Origin: Cryptomeria japonica
Lineage: Eukaryota > Streptophyta > Pinopsida > Cupressales > Cupressaceae
Direction: 5' to 3'
Length of the DNA: 64,000 nt
NCBI RefSeq assembly: GCF_030272615.1
Contig: NC_081414.1
Location: forward strand, 6,395,001-6,459,000
In this document: positions 12,232 to 24,419 of the stretch, piece after piece
Layout of the letters: every line of letters begins with the position of its first letter
Numbering within the stretch: the stretch's first letter is position 1
Translations under genes and position numbers: made by a program
Notes under the pieces: model-generated
Seen by the model: only the letters and a program-made list of their open reading frames with translations
What the model was told of the DNA's origin: nothing
Databases searched by the model: none

Positions 12232-14550
12232 TATTTTACTGCAAATTTCTACCTCGCACTTCCATTGATTATCCTTCACACTCGACAACAAATATACTAT
12301 TCCCGAAAGCCCTAGATTTCATAAACCTGAAAATTTTCTTGCATTACCAATCATATCCGACAAACAATAAGCAGTGCGGTTGCGGACAATATAGACAGCA
12401 TCGGTCTGAATCCAATTAAATCCGCCATAAAAACACTTTTAACGGATGCAATGACAATCGATTCATGGTACCTACAATAAAAACTCTACAATACGAAGAC
12501 GAGGCAGCAGAGGAAACTCGTTACAGTCTTGCTGTCCAAACATTATGATTCCATTAATACACCCACCTCGCTCATCAAATCAAATCAAAGCTCAAGCTCT
12601 TCTCTTCTCTTATTGTGCGTTAAACAAAACAGACCCCCCCACAAAACACCTCCTTTCCCTGCACCTCTCTTTTCTCCCTCCTTCAAGAAGAAGACGTGGC
12701 GCATTAATTGAAGGGACAACGCTAGAGTTTGGATAACCACATAAATAAACTTAAAGGCGAGCTACTTCTACTGGATAGGATTAATCTAACCGTAGTGTGA
12801 ACAGGAACTGGGACTAAGACTAGGACTGGGACTAGTGGGAATTGAACTGGGGACGTAGGTTACAACACGGCAGGCCGACAAACGCTACTCCTTCTCCAGG
12901 TTTGAAAATGGTGCACAGAAGGAACATTCGATTATCGAGACAGCCATGGTCATGCCACCCTGTGCTTTCAAAACCAAGTCAAATCCATATATTTAAAAAC
13001 AAAAAGGGAAAATTTCCAAAATCCCAAATTTTAACCCTAGAGCAAGAGTAAGTAAAATTGCTGCAGTCGAGGCGAGAACAAAGCTGAGCAAGCACAGCTA
13101 ACACTATCACAAGCCGTGCCCGAGCGCAACTTACGCATTAATAAATTTTAGCTCAGAGCAAACAGTGCAGCCAATTACGGCCCTTCACAAATCCTCCTCA
13201 TAACCATCATACCCATAACCTATAGCCCTCTTCTTTCCCCTCCTCTTAGAATGAATGAATGAATGGCTTTCACAAACCCTAATTCTTCAAATTCTTCCTC
13301 CTGGATTGCCTGCCTTTTACTGTCGTAAATTCGGGGTATTTGACTTTTAACAAGAGGAGGAGTGGGAGTACGTTGCGTATTTACTAGGGCGATAGGTACG
13401 CGCGCCGTTGAAAGTTGGGCCTTCTGGAACGGAAAAGTGACCGACTCAGACCATTCAATGCACCGTTTAAATTTAAAAATCGTTAGACAATGTCATTAAT
13501 AATATATTTAATATATGGCTCGGCTTGGAACGCGTGGGTTTGGACTCTGGAGAGGTAAGCAAATACGTGGTGAAATGTGATTTGGGAGTTTTTGGACGGA
13601 GGGGTTGGTTTAATGAAAACATTTAGTTTGTAAGGCCTCCCCCAAAATGCTTGGTTGGGTTAAGATTTATTTTTGCATGTTGTAAGAGGGAAGGACAGGT
13701 AGGGATACATGATTTGAAGGGCCTTTGGGTATGGCCCAACCCCTAAATTTCATGCCCGTATGGTCCTACTTTAAGGGTCTTTGTTGTCAAATATGAACAA
13801 AATTTGGGCCAGGTTTGAGTACTTTATGATTTTTATGGATGGAATAAATGAATGTTTTAATAGTGTCTATAAGGTCAAATAATTTATGGGACCCATTGGT
13901 AGCCAATGAAGAAAAGAAAAGCATGCAAAGTCCGTTAAACCTCTTTTTCCTTTTGCATCTTGGATCTTCTACTATGTATCTTGATCGAGGAATCTGTGAC
14001 TCTTGGTATCCTTTCTTCTTCAAACAGATTACTCAAGGTGTTTACATTTAGCATCTCAATACAGTTGATTTGAATATCCTTGTAAGTTGGACACTCCATG
14101 ATGTAATGTCATTCTGTATCCATCTCTCTTTGAGTGAAATATCTACATGTTCTATCTGCCCACTCTACCTTTTAGGTATCATCCATCTTTCAATTTCGCA
14201 TCTGAGTTGATGTGAGTTGGTTCTTATCTGAACAATTAACATTTTTGCTTTCCATATCAATTTAGATGTATATTTATTTATCATGTTATAATATGTTTGT
14301 TCGAAAAGGGAAGAGATATCAATATCTTATCTATGTAATGTTGTTGTTTCCAATAAAAAAAAGAATTGAGTAGATTGTAATAATATATAAAAATAAGAGA
14401 TTTTGGACATGTTATTTTTTATATTAAAAAGCAGCAAAACTAGGGTGTTGACCTTTTAGACAAAACAACTCATAAGCAACTTCAGCAAGCTATTAACAAC
14501 ACAATAACTGTAGTCCAGTCCTTAATATCTGAAAACAATCTAGAGTAATA
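12232..14550. other. 5' flank of the HD-Zip IV gene; no gene recognised
   Basis: This should contain the promoter and 5' UTR of the HD-Zip IV gene (minus strand). A CT-rich stretch at 12590-12690 (GA-rich on the transcribed strand) resembles plant 5' UTR sequence, and a noncoding first exon could lie here. I could not place a TATA box or transcription start. TAAATGTA (minus strand, 14050-14043) matches the L1-box consensus TAAATGYA bound by this family, but it is about 1.8 kb upstream and may be chance. Confidence 0.4.
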
Positions 14551-14559
14551 AAACCAACA

Positions 14560-15112
14560 TTAATAAAGTATTAGAGTTATACAAACTATACGACCAGAAA
14601 ACCAGAAAACAACTGACAAGTGGCTAAGCAAATAGGCCAACTGAATCATCGGTAAAGAATTTAAATAGCCCCTTATTGTTTCCATCATCATCGCCATTCT
14701 TCTCAAGCACCTTCTTCTGTATGAGGCAAAGCGTGGTAACAAACCTATGCATCACTTTCAAGTTGAACCTCAAAAGATTCGCCATCTTCTTTTCAAGGTC
14801 TAAAACCTTTACCTTCGGGGCTAAAAGTTTCACAATGGTGGCATCACATTTAGTGCAGGTATGAGCCTTCCCAGCCTGGTGGGTCTCTTCACTCAGTGAG
14901 CATCTTCGTACATATGTGCCTCTTCAGTCAAGTCCAAAGGCGTCGTCTTGGTGTTGTCCAGGTGGTGGGAGTTCTTGGACTAGTTGCTAGTCATCTTCTC
15001 CGAGCTATCCTCATTCTTAAAATCCTCATACTCCTCCTCCATCATAGAATCCTCTTCATTCTCATCCACCTGCATCCTTATTCTCTTCCTCCCTACTAGC
15101 CTAGGCCGCATC
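14560..15112 (-). pseudogene. Broken unidentified coding remnant, acidic and Lys-rich
   Basis: Minus-strand frames run from about 15112 (MRPRLVGRKRIRM then an acidic EENEEDSMMEEEYEDF-like stretch) through stops and at least one frame change. They continue as KCDATIVKLLAPKVKVLDLEKK and a Leu/Lys-rich tail ending at 14624. A CxxC pair (CTKCD) is visible. I do not recognise the family. The composition and position among transposons suggest a transposon-derived or retrogene fragment. It could also be chance open frame. Confidence 0.25.
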
Positions 15113-15549
15113 TTCGTTACCGTCAATCCATCAACATGAAATTTGACCAATTAAATTTAAACATCTATCTCATTTATGACGTATATTTTTTAAATAAAAA
15201 TATATTTATAACATTTGAAGGAATATTTTGAATGGATAATCATCACAAGGGAAGGCGGTCTATCAAATTAATGCCCTACATATGACATATAGATGGAAAG
15301 GTTATCTATTAGTTTGACACCTCCCCTTCCATATCATAGTTGGGAAAAGATTTGACTTCTTCATGTGACATTCAAAATACTAGGAAAATGAAAACTTTCC
15401 TTAGTTTTGTTGAGAATGGGTGTCTCAAACTTACTGGTTGAAATCTTGGTCAGTTGGCTTTTGGTTTTTCTAGTGAGCGATTCAGTGTGATAACCTTTCG
15501 TGTTATTGACAAGAAACTAAATAACTTTTCGTGTTATACGTCAACCAAA

Positions 15550-15854
15550 GTTATGGTGGCGCAGGATGGTGGGGAAGAAGGGAATTACCTCTTTCTATAC
15601 CCCACGCAAGCAAAAGATTAAGGCGACTTAGGTCACGGGATAGCGGGAGGAAAGAAGACTTTGTCTTCCCCGCCAACCCACGAGGCACTAAGGACTACAA
15701 AGGAAGTGTTGCGAGAGAGTGAGGGTTAGGAGACTTAGTCTTACTCTCCACCCCGTAGTTTTGAGAAGCGCATGGAAAGAGTGTCGCGGGCTAGCAGGGT
15801 GTTGAACTTCCCCGCCACCCCGCATGGTAAACAACGACCTAACAATGGTGTTGC

Positions 15855-15945
<91 letters not shown>

Positions 15946-16055
15946 CTTGTTCTCCCCGCCACCCCGCAAGGTATCTAAGGGTTCCCAAGAAGTCCTGCGG
16001 GGTAATAGGGAAGCAAGGAGACTTGCTCTCCCTGCCATCCCGCGAGGTATCAAAG
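15550..16055. repeat. Degenerate GC-rich minisatellite with embedded (GA)41
   Basis: A block resembling CTCCCCGCCACCCCGCAAGG recurs near 15585, 15665, 15745, 15810, 15950 and 16028, each linked to a GTTGCAGGAT or GTCGCGGG-like block. The units diverge strongly, with a spacing of about 75-140 bases. The region is much more GC-rich than its surroundings. Confidence 0.7.
15861..15942. repeat. (GA)41 microsatellite
   Basis: Uninterrupted GA repeat of 82 bases immediately after GTTGCAGGATA, the position where other units of the surrounding minisatellite carry short GA or GGGG variants. Confidence 0.95.
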
Positions 16056-16059
16056 TGGT

Positions 16060-17150
16060 TACAGTTGGAATCAAGGAAAACTGAGGGGGGGGGTGAATCA
16101 GTGTTCTACAATTTTTTACTTTATTAACTTGTCCTTTTCCCCAATTAATACATTGAACTAAAAGAAAGATGCAAGAACACAAGACAATCTACCACAACAC
16201 CATACACACAAGGATTTTATATGTGGAAAACCTGGTCAAGGGAAAAACCAAAGCGGGAATGAGACCCACAAAATGAGTATACTCAGATAAAAGGTTTACA
16301 ATGGAATGCACATGCATTCAGGCACACTGCCTAGAGCTCACTACTTAAAACAAAGAAGGGCTACAACCTTAGGATGACTAATGAGTTACAAATGATGACA
16401 AGAGAATTTGAACTATTGAACAACATCTACAAATGCTTGGGTATAGTTTCGGTTAAGCACTATGTCCACTAATTTCACACTCTATCTTACACTACTTTGT
16501 TCCACAGTTCTGCAATATTTTGGAGCATAAATATTCAACTTGAGCACGTGCAACTGTGCACAATCGATCATGAACATCTCTCACACAACCACCGATATCC
16601 ATAACAATCAACCTTATATATCCCCAACAATAAATTAGGTTACTTATATGTCGGCTTCAAGAACACTTCACAAATAATGAAACGTGTACACACTGTCGGC
16701 TGAATTTGAACCAAAATACTAATGCGGACCAAAACAATTGTCCACATGCTACCAAAACCATCGAAAAAAACATCTGGATCCCAAAAGTAATCACCAAAAC
16801 CGATCCACATAATCCGCATAAGTATTATCCAAACGAGACTGCTAATGTGCACTGTTGAACTGAAAACTGATATACCGAAGCACCTAACTTACAATCAAAT
16901 CAGCACCAGAGGCTAAAATCATGTGGGATAAGGCTATCTAGACATGCATCGACCTTCAACCAGGTTCGCAACACAAGCTATTAACCTAAAATAAAATGCT
17001 AACCAAAATACTGAACTTTGTTGGATACTCTATTCTAGTTTGTCGGACTTGAACCAACCTGTGCATTCTGACTTCCAGTAAGATGAACTGACATACTACG
17101 AATGGGATAACGGACTTTAGTTGCCATCAATGACAACGTTGGATGACCTA
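16060..17150 (-). mobile_element. LTR of a copia-like family, minus orientation
   Basis: Read on the minus strand, the left end carries CTGATTCACCCCCCC followed by a CAGTTTTCC block. This is the same 3'-end signature as the LTRs ending near 22750 and 61118. The stretch at 16195-16240 is the reverse of the ..CTTTACC..TTTTCCAC.. block also found at 22545 and 60925. The right end reads CCAACGTTGTCATTGATGG, resembling the LTR start at 62734. Ends are approximate, and no internal coding region lies next to it. Confidence 0.55.
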
Positions 17151-17172
17151 TGCAGTGTCTCTTACCAACAGT

Positions 17173-18650
17173 TACTGTTGATAAGTTGAGAATGATAGAG
17201 GTGGGGACCACGGTCGAATGTGAAACAACTTGTTGGGCTATATGTCGATGATTGGTCTGAATTGGTTTGACTCAGAGGATGAGATATAGAAAACACAACA
17301 TGTTATCGACAGTTTGAGGAAGTTCGATAGTTGGAGCTAAGGAACTAAATCAAACTGGTTTTTTAGCAGAGATATAAAATGTCTAAAGAAACAGTTGCAC
17401 GTGGGTTTGAAGAAGTGATGCAAGAGCATCCCCGGTCGTTGAGCAATCTTGCATCAACCAAAAATATTTCCTTTTAGTTTTGTTCTTGTTTAGTTCTTTA
17501 TGCAGTTTCTTGTGTTCTTACTGGTTAGCACCGGTAGTTGTTTTCTTTTCATGGTAGATCTTATTTCCGGTTTCCTAGCAGTTTCATGTGCTTAATTCCA
17601 ATTTTTCAGTTCATTTGGGTTCTTTTCTAGTCAGTTACCGCTTCTGGTTGACTGTTTATGGGTTCCGGGACAATTCTTGTGCTTATCGGTTGGTTTTCCT
17701 TCTTTTTCCGATGCGATTCTTGGCGTGTGGATCTATCTTGGGTCTTGTCCGATGTTCTTTGGCATGTGGCCGACCTTCCTGCTAAACCGCACTTTGTGGT
17801 TGTTATTTTTTGGAAAGATTTATTTAATTCTTAGGGTGACCTAATTACACATTTTATTTTTCTACATTGGTAAATGTAGTCTTATGAGGCTAACCCGGAT
17901 ATGTTCCGGTGGGTATGATGTTATGTAATCATTTGTAGGGGCAAAGAAAGTAGAATTGAGAATAAGGATTGAGATTCGCATTTTGTGATCTAGTTGATTC
18001 TTAGAGTCCCGGATTGGATTGTATCTGGCTGATAACCTGCATGTAACCAGTTAATTGTCGGATGTTCTTTGATGATTATATGATGATTGTCAGATGATTA
18101 CCGAAAGTTCTAAGGCATCAATATGATCTGTTTGTGTAATCGTCTTATGTTTTCTTGTTGCTTTCATTGTGTTTCTCTTGTTGCACAAGCCGATTGATTC
18201 TCTTTGAGGGTTTACCAGTTATTGTTGCATCAAGAAGATCAATCAATCGGTTGAAGTAGATCGATTGGAGATTCAATTGAATGCTAAGTTGTAGAACTAT
18301 TGTGATTATGAGCTGTGTAGATTGGATTCAATCTGATAATTGTAGTGCTACCAGAACAAAGACCAGAACAGAGCAGTTAAGTCAATATCTTGTATGTAAT
18401 TATTTTTTACTGTAATACAAGAAGACATTGCTTGATGTGTGGGTTTTTCACCTAAGGGTATTCCCAAGTGAAAATTTGGTGTTTCTCTATGATTGTGTAT
18501 CTTTGTTGCTTACTCTGTTATTTCTTTGTTGTGCATCTTATTGACTGTAATTTGGATTAAAAGTTATCCATGCTTCTCTTATCTAACAATTAACATTAGG
18601 AAGGTGTTTCCGCAATCTGCTTTCCTTACTAGTTTAAGAGATTCCTTCCT
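17173..18650 (+). mobile_element. LTR of a copia-like family, plus orientation
   Basis: Begins near TGTTGATAAG. It contains GTGGGTTTTTCACCTAAGGG near 18440 and GCTTTCCTTAC near 18620. These match the end portion of the copia 5' LTR (24160-24370: GTGGGTTTTTTACCTGTAAG and GCTTTCCTTACAG). No primer binding site or gag follows clearly, so it may be a solo or truncated LTR. Boundaries are approximate. Confidence 0.5.
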
Positions 18651-20031
18651 CTATTGTGAAGGTCAAGGTGTGTAGTCCTATAAGCAACAAGGTAGATGAT
18701 ATAAGCACCTATAAGCAACAAGGCAGATGTTGGTCCAACTAAGGAGGGAGTACCTATCTACAAAAAAAGGTAATCATAAACCTGGGGATATAAGAGACTT
18801 GCTTGAAAATTTAAATTTTATTCATGTGGAGATCTTATGCCTGGGGCCCTCCTCTAACCCATATATTTTTTCATATTCTTCAACTTCTAGCATTAGTGAG
18901 GCTACCTTTGTGGTGGATCTCTTAGGAGATAAAACATACAACTTGGAAAAGAAAATTAGTGGCCATAACATCATGAAATAGTTTATTCTTAAAGTGAATG
19001 AGTTGAGCATCAAATTTTCCTTGCTCAACTAGAAATTTAGTGTTGACACTTTTATTTGAGAGGAGGAGATTGAATCAAGTCAACAATTGGGATGCTCTCA
19101 AGGATATTTGCAAATTGAAGGAGGACAAAGCTAGACATGAGACAATTAGTTCTAAGGGGGGAGGGTTTATGAAATTAAGACTAATTATAAAAAAATTGGT
19201 GGATCAACCATTATGAATTGTTCAACAAGTATTAATATGCTTCAAGATGGTCTCAAATCTCAGGCATGGAGTAAGTGAGACCTAATTTGAAGACATGTAA
19301 TCTATTATGAACTTATAATAAAAATATTCTAAACATGTAGAAATATTTTTAAAATGAGAGAAACAAAACTGATTTTATTACCTTCATAATGTCACTTTGA
19401 GGGGGCAACCTCCAAGTAGAGCATACAATCCAATCACAAATATTCCAGATGTCTTTCCAATTGAGAAATCATTACAGTATTTAGAGTTTTGCTAAAGGCA
19501 ACTAATATGATCTCAGGCATGTGGGATAAATACTTTATTCTAACAAACAGTGGGATGACTTACAAAATGTGTGCATCTTTTTATTATATTACTATAAATA
19601 AGGTCTTTATACATCTAGTTAGCTAATCCCCTTTCCTAAGTTAGACCTATTCACATGTTTCGCATTGTTGACTTTACACATTTCCTCACACTTTCTCCAA
19701 GTGTTCTAAAATGTCGTTCTTCCTCATTACTGTACTTATACAAGGAGACTTGTTATATATTTTTCATTCTCTTTAATGATAATGATTATTGGTTTATTGT
19801 GCTCATTATTCATTTGTGGAAGTTACATTAGATTTTGCATTCAAATAGTGATTGCTCTAAATGATATCAAAGCCATGAATCATAATTCCCTTCCTATTTT
19901 TACTTGAAACCCACATTTATCCTTATTTAGGTGTGTCATAGAACCAAAATGAGCATTATCATTATCTCTAAAAGGCCCAAATTAGCTAGGAATACATGTC
20001 AAATTATCATAATCCTTAAAAAAAATTCATA
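18651..20031. other. Unassigned DNA with a possible small LTR and primer binding site
   Basis: No gene recognised. An 84-codon open frame at 18727-18981 has no motif I know. TGATATCAAAGCC at about 19863-19875 resembles a plant initiator-Met primer binding site (TGGTATCAGAGC) and is preceded by sequence with TATAAATAAGG near 19595. This is the layout of a short copia-like LTR of about 0.3-0.4 kb, but no gag follows clearly. Confidence 0.3.
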
Positions 20032-20280
20032 AATTTGATTTATTTCTAGATTTCTAGATTAGACCATGTGATAGTTTTTGAATCAACGTTGCATATCACA
20101 CTTTGTGATCCATCATCAGGATACTAGAGAGATAAGTGACATTAATCAAATTATGGATTATGGACTTTATGTCTCTTAGCTCTCTAGTATCTTGATGATG
20201 GATCACGAAGTGTGATTTGAAAGGTTGATTCAAAAACTATCACACAATCTAATCCAGAAATCTAGAAATAAATTAAAATT
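20032..20280. repeat. Long imperfect inverted repeat (foldback/MITE-like)
   Basis: Arms 20032-20136 and 20175-20280 are reverse complements over about 105 bases with few mismatches, separated by a 38-base loop. The arms include TTTATTTCTAGATTTCTAG and GATAGTTTTTGAATCAAC. There is no coding capacity. A transcript would form a long hairpin. It could be a foldback MITE, a head-to-head duplication or a small-RNA source. No clear target duplication was found. Confidence 0.85.
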
Positions 20281-21556
20281 ATGGATTGTGGAAATCTCAT
20301 ATCATTAATCGTAAAATTTTTAGGCTTGTGTAATTTGTATACCATATAGTTGTACATGTGTGAAATTATCTATTTCAAAGGAATTTTTCTTACCAAAACA
20401 CTTTTTTGCAAAAGTGGGTGATTTTTCATGTAATTGAGATTTTTTTAAAGTGTGATCTAATTTGGAATTTCTAGAAAGTCAAGGGTTTTGAATTATTTTT
20501 CGTCCATGACCTAATACTTGACCTCTATAGAAAAATTAAAAACTATTGGTGTTATCCAATTGATTTCCTGAGATCTTCTAAAGAATAGCCAAAACTTTTA
20601 TTCAAAGAACTCGAATTAATGGCCAACAAATAGGAGACAATTTAGCATTTTTTCTCCTCTACACTTCAAGCTCTATAAGACCCAAGGGATTTCCCTTTTA
20701 TTCAATATCGAATAATTTTAATGACTATACCAAGATATTGAAAAAGTAGATATGTTATGATAAAAAGTAACAAGGATGTGCAAAATGACTATAGAATTGG
20801 CTAAATTCATGGAATACCATCAATTTCAAGTATTGAGAACATGAAATAATTAAGAATAAATTATAAAAACATTAAAGAGATTTAAAATTTTAGCATATCT
20901 AAGATAATTAACATAACCAAAACCCTAGATCAATGGCTTATCAAGGTAACATAACCAGACAATAATCTATAAAAATCTATTCTCAACAAATAAACTCAAG
21001 TCAGTGGACTAATTTCCATCGATGCCTTAAAATAATGTGTTCTACTGAAGGAATCTACTACAATTTTCTTATCAATCCCTATTGTAATACGCAATTCTTC
21101 ATAGCTCGTTTATAGAATTTAATCTTGTCTGCATGAAATGTGATTTCAAAGGAATTGAAATAGCAATAAAAATCACTTAAAATCACAAAACAAAGAAACA
21201 ATCAGATAGGTCTAAAAAAGAACTCAAACCATAGCAAAGTCTGTAACAAATGGAGCATGTTGATCCACTTGTTATGCAAATTTTCTCAAGTTGTTTGATA
21301 CGATGTGTGCTCATTAATTTTCAACAACATAATGGCATTCTATTGATTTGGATCCAATACTAATGAAAAATAACGAAGGTGTTTCATACTATGAGAAGAG
21401 GAGAGATGGAATGGAGGGATAGGATTTGATCATGAGGATAAAGGGTGGAGAGGAGAGGAGATCTCTTAACTCCCAAGATGGTGACAAGTATCACCATGAG
21501 GGGAGTTGAGAGGGGATTAGTACTTTACAAGCCACCCTTGGAGTATGGGAAATATC
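20281..21556. other. AT-rich intergenic DNA
   Basis: No gene, transposon protein or RNA gene recognised. Confidence 0.4.
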
Positions 21557-22774
21557 TGTTGGCCATTTGGGGGAATTGATTATGTGTTGCATTGGTGTTT
21601 TATCATTGATGCCAACACTAGTTGCTTTGGTTGCTTTACCGACATCCTTCTGGTCTTGGTAGGATGTTTGGTTTTTGGTTGGTTTAGATCCAGTATGATC
21701 CGGTATGCTCTAGTATGTTTGGGCTATGGAATTGGCTTATTCATGTTCATGTTCAGTCAGTTGGTTTTGATCTGGTGATCGGATGCTATCCTGTTTGCTA
21801 GAAAGCTTGGTTTGTGGTTCCGGCGAGGGTTTCACTGATAGAGCGTTGTTGAAGATTTTTGATGATATGCATAAGTGGTGTCGGTGCGGCTTCTGGTGGA
21901 GATTTGGGATGCTGATGGTGATCATGTTTGAGACTTAATTGATTGGGATTATTGCTTTAGCGTGTGTGGACCTATATTGGGTCCCGATATTGTCTAGGTT
22001 ATGGACCGACTTAATGTAACATGTGGATTGGACCTCTCGATGCGTTTCTAGGATGTCTTATGGGTTGGATATTATTTGTTTGGTCTCAGGCTGACATGTT
22101 TTGTAATTATGTAATTGGTTTATTGTCTGGTTGCAGACCTTATTGTTTATGATCGAGGGTTTGTATATATATGATGTAAGATCTCATTGTAGATCATATG
22201 GTATGATATAAAAATGGGATATGGATATGTAAGGAGCGAATAATGTAATAATCATTCAAGTAAAGGATTTGGTCGATCATTGGTGATTGAGTTGGGTTTA
22301 TGTAAGAGGATTTAGTCCTTTGGTATTGAGCTTAACCAAAACTGTATTCGGGCATAGGAGACGCTATCTTTGCAGTTCATTTCTCTGGATTGTAGTCTAG
22401 ATTTATATGTAGTCATTGAGACTCCTTTTGTGATGAGCAGTGCGCTCTAGGCTATTGGTCTTCCTACAAGTGCAGGCCCCTCAATTGTAATTCACATACT
22501 ACAAAAGTATTATCTGACTGTGGATAGGCTTCCCACCGTGGTTTTTCCCTTTACCGGGTTTTCCACGTATAAATCTTGGTGTCATGTGGATGGTATTTAT
22601 TCTCTGATTGTTGTTTATGCTTAATTGACTTATCTTCTATTTTGGTATTTGGTTTATGCATTCTGGTATTGATCTTTTGGGTTTCGGTATTAAAGTTTTA
22701 ATTGCTTAAGGTTCTAGTAATCTATGACAATTGATTCACCCCCCCCTCTCAATTGTCTTCTGGTTATTTGAATT
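21557..22774 (+). mobile_element. LTR of the same family as the solo LTR at 59996
   Basis: Starts TGTTGGCCATTTGGGGGAAT. It aligns throughout with 59996-61118, including the GAATTGATTATGTGTTGC start, the TTTACCGGGTTTTCCACG block near 22550 and the GATTCACCCCCCCC tract near 22735. Its last bases run straight into the start of the copia LTR at 22775, so the copia element probably inserted at or near its 3' end. No internal region of its own is visible. Confidence 0.75.
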
Positions 22775-24380
22775 TGTTGGAAATATGCCTCGAATTCTCC
22801 TGACTAGTGTTTGGGTTGATCAGTGTAACTTACCCCGATGGAACAGCTCGTGGGAAGGTATCGGGTTGTGGACTTTTTCTATTGGTGTAACTCTGGCTGA
22901 TGAACATGTTGCAGACAAGTATCAGGTTAGGTCTACCCGATGTATCCTCCTTGTTTGGTTATTGGGGAAACAGTTCAGAGTCTGGTCGATGACCTGATGA
23001 AGTCGCCTTCGGTGATCGAGTTGTCATCGGCTATCAATGGAACAAGTTGGAAGCTACTTCGATGTCCATTGAGTTTGACTTCTTCTGACTTGGAGTGCAT
23101 CGCTCATCGGGGAAACAGTTCAGGGTATGTGCCCATGACCCGATGAAACTGCTTTAGGTGATCGGGGTAACTTTGCAGTACTATTGTCGATGGCCGATAG
23201 GGCCAATATGTCTGGAACCTCCTTCTTGTTGATCGGCTATTGGGTGAGCTTGGTTAGCATTACACCAATGATCTGATGAAGACGCCTTCGGTGATCGGGA
23301 TGTCATCGACTATTAGAGGAGCTTGCTGAATGATATGTCAATTACTCGATGGATCCACTTTGATCAACTTCGGTGTTATCAAAGATCAAGGTAGCCAGTT
23401 TGATTGTCTTGTCGATGACCCAATGAGGTCGCCTTCGGCAATCGGGTTAACAAGATGGAAGCTACACCGATGACCAATGGAGTCGCCTTCAGCAATAAGA
23501 GTATCATCGGAGATTGGGATGACATTGTTGGGTTATGCCAATGGCCCGATAGAGTCGTTGTGGTATAATCGGGAGATCGGGTCTACCTATTGAAGGCTAT
23601 CCCAATGAGCCGATGGAGCTGACCTATCTGGAGCCGTATTAGTGGAGTCGTCTACTGGTTCATCAGGAGATTGGAGCAATGCATTTGTGGTCTTTCTGAT
23701 GGCCGATGGAGTAGAGATTGAATACGGGTGTGTGCTTGGACCGAAGTCCAAAAGACTAGTAGGCGAACACTTGGAATGTTTCTGTCAGTGTATTTGAATA
23801 CGAACCGACCCAACTTCCAAATGAATGTGGGATAATATGTTTTCCACGAGTTCATGAATGGACAGGCTGTTACTCGACGGTTATATTCCAAGGTTGTTAT
23901 ACAAACTGATAGAGGAATGTTTGGTTTGACAGATGGAGGTTGCTAGAGATGTAACCGATGAGCAGAGCGAAGAAGGGTGAGCATGAAGGCTATGTGGAGG
24001 TGATGGTTTTATAAGTAGCCAAGTCGATGTGTCTGCGATGGGGTGAGTAGAGTTGGCGAGAACAGATGTGGTGAGAACAGAGTTTTGAGATTAGAGTCCA
24101 GAAAAGAGGATCTGATAACTTTATTGTAATCATGTTGTTTACTGAATAAAGTGATATCTCTTTGGTGGTGGGTTTTTTACCTGTAAGGGTTTTCCCACGT
24201 ATATCTGGTGTCTTTCTCTGGTGCTATTATGTCTGGTTCATCTTAATCTTCTGTCTATTTTTTTTTATTTTAATGTACTACAAACTGAAATTGAAATACT
24301 TCCTTCCTTGCTAATCCCCTTAGAATTGATGATAGGAGAGTGTTTTCCACACGTTGCTTTCCTTACAGAATTGTCTAACA
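22775..24380 (+). repeat. 5' LTR of the copia element
   Basis: Starts TGTTGG and ends GTCTAACA, giving imperfect terminal inverted repeats and TG...CA ends. It is 1,606 bp. The upstream part carries several copies of a GTCGCCTTCGG-containing word. It is followed immediately by the primer binding site. Confidence 0.8.
22996..23580 (+). promoter_or_regulatory. Repeated GATGAAGTCGCCTTCGG-type words in the copia LTR
   Basis: Related 20-25 base words occur near 22996, 23141, 23277, 23422, 23480 and 23553. The best copies read GATGAAGTCGCCTTCGGTGA and similar, followed by ATCGGG. They lie in the probable U3 part and may act as repeated enhancer elements; this role is inferred. Confidence 0.5.
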
Positions 24381-24381
24381 A

Positions 24382-24399
24382 TTGGTATTAGAGCTTTGG
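24382..24399 (+). promoter_or_regulatory. Primer binding site, initiator tRNA-Met type
   Basis: TTGGTATTAGAGCTTTGG, close to the standard plant copia site TGGTATCAGAGC, begins one base after the LTR end. It primes minus-strand DNA synthesis in this class of element. Confidence 0.85.
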
Positions 24400-24419
24400 T
24401 CCTCTCTGCAGAAGCTTAA

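Noticed and set aside
13260-13328. Short plus-strand peptide (MAFTNPNSSNSSSW...) upstream of the HD-Zip gene
   Set aside because: About 21 codons, divergent strand, no supporting signal.
14043-14050. L1-box match (TAAATGTA, minus strand) upstream of the HD-Zip IV gene
   Set aside because: An 8-base degenerate site is expected by chance about once per 16 kb, and it is 1.8 kb from the start codon. Kept only as a note in the flank entry.
15688-16182. Open frames of Ser-Leu or Arg-Glu repeats over the (GA)n tract (also near 2592)
   Set aside because: Dinucleotide repeat artefact.
18727-18981. 84-codon open frame after the LTR ending near 18650
   Set aside because: No motif recognised, length expected by chance, no homologous copy seen in the window.
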